Source of the DNA: an uncultured Clostridium sp.
Lineage (GTDB): Bacteria; Bacillota; Clostridia; TANB77; CAG-508
NCBI GenBank assembly: GCA_946496115.1
Contig: CAMMFK010000058.1
Span: forward strand, 1-8,005
Reading direction: 5' to 3'
Length of the DNA: 8,005 nt
The translations under genes were made by a program, and so were the position numbers. Positions 5,909 to 8,005 of this stretch are shown piece after piece. The notes beneath the pieces are model-generated. The model worked only from the letters and a program-made list of their open reading frames with translations. It had not been told where the DNA came from and did no database searches. Position 1 is the first letter of the stretch. Each line of letters starts with the position of its first letter.

Positions 5909-6025
5909 ATTTTTAATACTAAAAAATTTATAGCATTATATGGCGTTGATGAGAAATATAAACAAGTTGTAATTTACAGAGTAATATATGGCAAAACAGA
6001 CTACTTAAATTTAATTGAAGAATAG
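5909..6025 (+). pseudogene. Startless open stretch in frame with the preceding gene, possible remnant
   Basis: After the TAA at 5906-5908 the same frame runs 38 codons to TAG at 6023-6025. It reads KFIALYGVDEKYKQVVIYRV, then IYGKTDYLNLIEE. This composition is protein-like (balanced hydrophobic and charged residues, YG and Y-rich strands) rather than random AT-rich spacer. It has no ATG/GTG/TTG start with a ribosome binding site. It may be the tail of a gene broken by the TAA, a decayed separate gene, or chance. No family is recognised. Confidence 0.3.
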
Positions 6026-6038
6026 AGAGCAGTTAAAA

Positions 6039-7394
6039 ATGGAAAATGTTAAGAAAAATGACGAATTAATTGTAGATGTAATAGATTATGGAGCAAATGG
6101 AGAAGGTATAGCAAAAATAAATGGCTATACCATTTTTGTAATGGGAGCATTAAAAGGAGAAAAATGTAAAATACATATTTTAAAAGTTTTAAAAACTCAT
6201 GCATTTGCTAAAGTTATTCAAATAATAGAAAAATCAAGCAAAAGAGTAGAACCAGATTGCAGCACATTTAACAAATGCGGAGGATGCGATTTAAGACATA
6301 TTACATATAGTGAGACTTTAAAAATTAAACAAGAAAAAGTACAAAATCTAGTAAATAAAATGCTAAAAAATAAAGTAAAAGTAAATGAAACGGTAGGAAT
6401 GGAAAATCCAACTTTTTATAGAAATAAAGCAATTTATCCAGTAACTCAAGATAAAAAAGTTGGAATTTTTGCAAAAAGGTCACACAATATTATTCCTATA
6501 AATGAATGCAAAATACAAACGAAAATATCTCAAGAAATTTCAAAATATATATTAGATAATTGGGAAGATAGCATATATGATGAAGAAACAGGTAAAGGAT
6601 TACTTAGAAATATAATGGTCAGAGAAGGTTTCAAAACAGATGAGATAATGCTTGTATTAGTACAAAATGGCGAAAAGAATGTTTTTGAAACAAATAGTAA
6701 GCTAAAAATAGAAAATGTTATCAAAGAATTTCCTAAAATAGAAACAATCGTAATAAATGTAAATACAGAAAAAACAAATGTAGTACTTTCAAGAAAAAAT
6801 ATTATTGTATATGGAGATGGAACAATAACAGATAGATTGGGAGACTATGAATTCAAAATATCTCCAAATTCATTTTATCAAGTAAATCCAGTTCAAACAG
6901 AAAAGTTATATAATTTAGCAATAGAAGGCGCTAAGCTAAAAAAAGATGACATATTATGCGATTTATATTGTGGAATTGGAACAATAGGAATATTTGCTTC
7001 TAAATACGTGAAAAAAGTTTATGGCGTTGAGATTGTAGAAGAAGCCATAAAAGATGCAAAGCAAAATGCAGAAATTAATAATGTAGATAATATAGAATTT
7101 ATACAAGGAGATGTAGAGGTTGCATTTAACAAAATGCTAGATAATGGCGTAAAACCAAGTGTGGTCATAGTAGACCCACCAAGAAAAGGTTTAGATAGCA
7201 AAACAGTTCAAAATTTATGCGATTTGAAATTAGATAGACTTGTTTATGTAAGCTGTAACCCAGCAACTTTAATGAGAGATTTGCAAGTATTAGAAGATGT
7301 TTACAAAATAGACAGCATTACTCCAGTGGATAACTTCTGTTATAGCTCACATATAGAGTGTGTAGCAGTGCTAGAAATAAAGGAGAAAATGTAA
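6039..7394 (+). CDS. rlmCD: 23S rRNA (uracil-5-)-methyltransferase, RlmD/RlmCD (TrmA/RumA) family
   Basis: The enzyme transfers a methyl group from S-adenosylmethionine to C5 of uridine in 23S rRNA. Gram-positive RlmCD modifies U747 and U1939 (E. coli numbering), while E. coli RlmD modifies only U1939. The 451-residue protein has an N-terminal TRAM RNA-binding domain (about 1-63), a [4Fe-4S] site formed by C74, C80, C83 (DC-x5-CGGC) and C157, and the SAM site DLYCGIGTIG (308-317). VDPPRKGLD lies at 378-386, the catalytic nucleophile Cys406 in VYVSCNPAT, and Glu440 in SSHIECVAVL, the general-base position. All key residues are intact. The start is ATG 6039, where the TRAM domain begins and a weak AGAGAG lies upstream; TTG 6015 has no ribosome site. 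The stop overlaps the deformylase ATG. RlmCD versus RlmD specificity cannot be decided here. Confidence 0.93.
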   Translation: MENVKKNDELIVDVIDYGANGEGIAKINGYTIFVMGALKGEKCKIHILKVLKTHAFAKVIQIIEKSSKRVEPDCSTFNKCGGCDLRHITYSETLKIKQEKVQNLVNKMLKNKVKVNETVGMENPTFYRNKAIYPVTQDKKVGIFAKRSHNIIPINECKIQTKISQEISKYILDNWEDSIYDEETGKGLLRNIMVREGFKTDEIMLVLVQNGEKNVFETNSKLKIENVIKEFPKIETIVINVNTEKTNVVLSRKNIIVYGDGTITDRLGDYEFKISPNSFYQVNPVQTEKLYNLAIEGAKLKKDDILCDLYCGIGTIGIFASKYVKKVYGVEIVEEAIKDAKQNAEINNVDNIEFIQGDVEVAFNKMLDNGVKPSVVIVDPPRKGLDSKTVQNLCDLKLDRLVYVSCNPATLMRDLQVLEDVYKIDSITPVDNFCYSSHIECVAVLEIKEKM

Positions 7395-7936
7395 TGGGAA
7401 AAGTCATAAAAATAAGAGAAGTTGGAGACCCAATCCTTTCACAAATCTGTGAAAAAGTAAATCTCAAAAATATTAATCAAGAAATTCTAGATACAATAGA
7501 TGATTTAAAAGAAACTTTAAGCTTTGGTACAGGACTAGGAATTTCAGCTCCTCAAATTGGTATAAATAAAAGAATAATTGTAGTAGGTGCTAAAAAAGAA
7601 AATATTAATTATAATGATGCGGAAGAAATTCCAATAACGGCTATGATAAACCCAAGTTGGAAAAAGCTATCAGATGATACAGATGTACAATTTGAAGGAT
7701 GCATGAGTGTACCAAGTATTAGAGGAAAAGTAGAAAGATATAAAAATATAGAACTCACTTACTATAATGAAAATGGAGAAAAAATAGTAAAGAAAATAAG
7801 TGGATTTTTTGCAAGATTAGTACAACATGAATGTGACCATTTAGATGGGATAGTGTTTTTAGAGAAAGTAAAGGGGTCTAAAGATTTTGCCACAAAAGAA
7901 AATATTGAAAAATATAATTTGAGGAATGAAAAATGA
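7394..7936 (+). CDS. def: Peptide deformylase
   Basis: It removes the formyl group from the N-terminal methionine of new proteins in the cytoplasm, using a bound metal (usually Fe2+). The 180-residue protein carries all three motifs: GLGISAPQIG (47-56, canonical GxGxAAPQ), EGCMSVP (101-107, canonical EGCLS) and QHECDHLDG (144-152, canonical HExDH). Metal ligands are Cys103, His145 and His149; Glu146 is catalytic and Gln54 is present. Ile50-Ser51 and Cys147 are mild deviations from the consensus. The start is ATG 7394, which overlaps the methyltransferase stop (TAATG), with AGGAG at 7381-7385. Starting further upstream at 7358 would add a stretch overlapping the conserved end of that gene and has no ribosome site. 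The gene overlaps the next start by ATGA, so it sits in the middle of a coupled operon. Confidence 0.94.
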   Translation: MGKVIKIREVGDPILSQICEKVNLKNINQEILDTIDDLKETLSFGTGLGISAPQIGINKRIIVVGAKKENINYNDAEEIPITAMINPSWKKLSDDTDVQFEGCMSVPSIRGKVERYKNIELTYYNENGEKIVKKISGFFARLVQHECDHLDGIVFLEKVKGSKDFATKENIEKYNLRNEK

Positions 7937-8005
7937 TATACCTAAAAATCTTTAAATTAAGTGATAGCAGAATAACAAATAATAATATATATCCATTTAA
8001 TGTAT
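7933..8005 (+). CDS. Start of an unidentified protein, cut by the right edge
   Basis: An ATG at 7933 overlaps the deformylase stop as ATGA and has GAGG (7921-7924) eight bases upstream. The frame stays open for 24 codons to the window end and begins MIYLKIFKLSDSRI. Overlap and spacing argue for a real, translationally coupled operon gene. The N-terminus 'YLK-F' followed by YPF is loosely like some clostridial ATPases of unknown role, but far too little is visible to assign a function. Confidence 0.6.
   Translation, partial: MIYLKIFKLSDSRITNNNIYPFNV

Noticed and set aside
6015..6038. TTG 6015 as start of the methyltransferase
   Set aside because: There is no ribosome binding site upstream, and the added residues precede the normal beginning of the TRAM domain; ATG 6039 fits better.
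6530..7201. Two minus-strand open frames (6530-6724, 7019-7201)
   Set aside because: Both lie inside the intact methyltransferase gene with all catalytic motifs, so they are antisense shadows.
7358..7393. Upstream start of peptide deformylase at 7358
   Set aside because: It would overlap the conserved C-terminus of the methyltransferase and lacks a ribosome site; AGGAG at 7381-7385 points to ATG 7394.

Overview
The window is AT-rich, low-GC Gram-positive DNA, most likely from a clostridial, possibly gut-associated, member of the Bacillota. Support for this comes from the strong AAGGAGG-type ribosome binding sites, ATG/GTG/TTG starts, a class B sortase with a PKTG-type surface substrate, a TnpV-like mobile-element protein, and an RlmCD-type rRNA methyltransferase followed by peptide deformylase. 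No species can be named from the sequence alone.

Left third (1-2440): a compact anti-phage cassette of the CBASS type. A membrane protein with a SAVED-like C-terminal part (left end probably cut by the window) is followed one base later by a complete CD-NTase (cGAS/DncV-like nucleotidyltransferase). An overlapping E2-like protein comes next, with a candidate catalytic cysteine. No E1 or JAB gene follows, so the layout matches the 'type II-short' (E2-only) CBASS architecture. By family knowledge, the CD-NTase would make a cyclic nucleotide on infection, the membrane effector would sense it and damage the membrane, and the E2-like protein would prime the CD-NTase by acting on its C-terminus. 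The conserved tail of the E2-like gene is found in another frame after one extra base, so this gene carries an apparent frameshift.

Middle (2375-3398): a perfect 14-bp hairpin separates the cassette from a convergent tnpV-like gene. Next to that lies a 5'-truncated dinD remnant. This is debris typical of an accessory island edge. An AT-rich leader follows.

Cell-surface block (3399-5650): a secreted beta-helix protein with an InlB/Flg_new-like repeat and a TPKTG sorting signal, its terminator, a GC-rich palindromic element in the spacer, and a class B sortase that is the obvious candidate to anchor the surface protein.

Right third (5674-8005): a good sigma-A promoter drives a 60-residue acidic protein of unknown role. 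A startless open stretch in the same frame follows it. Then comes a tightly packed run of housekeeping genes: RlmD/RlmCD-like 23S rRNA m5U methyltransferase, peptide deformylase, and the beginning of another gene cut by the right edge. The stop/start overlaps in this run imply one operon with translational coupling.
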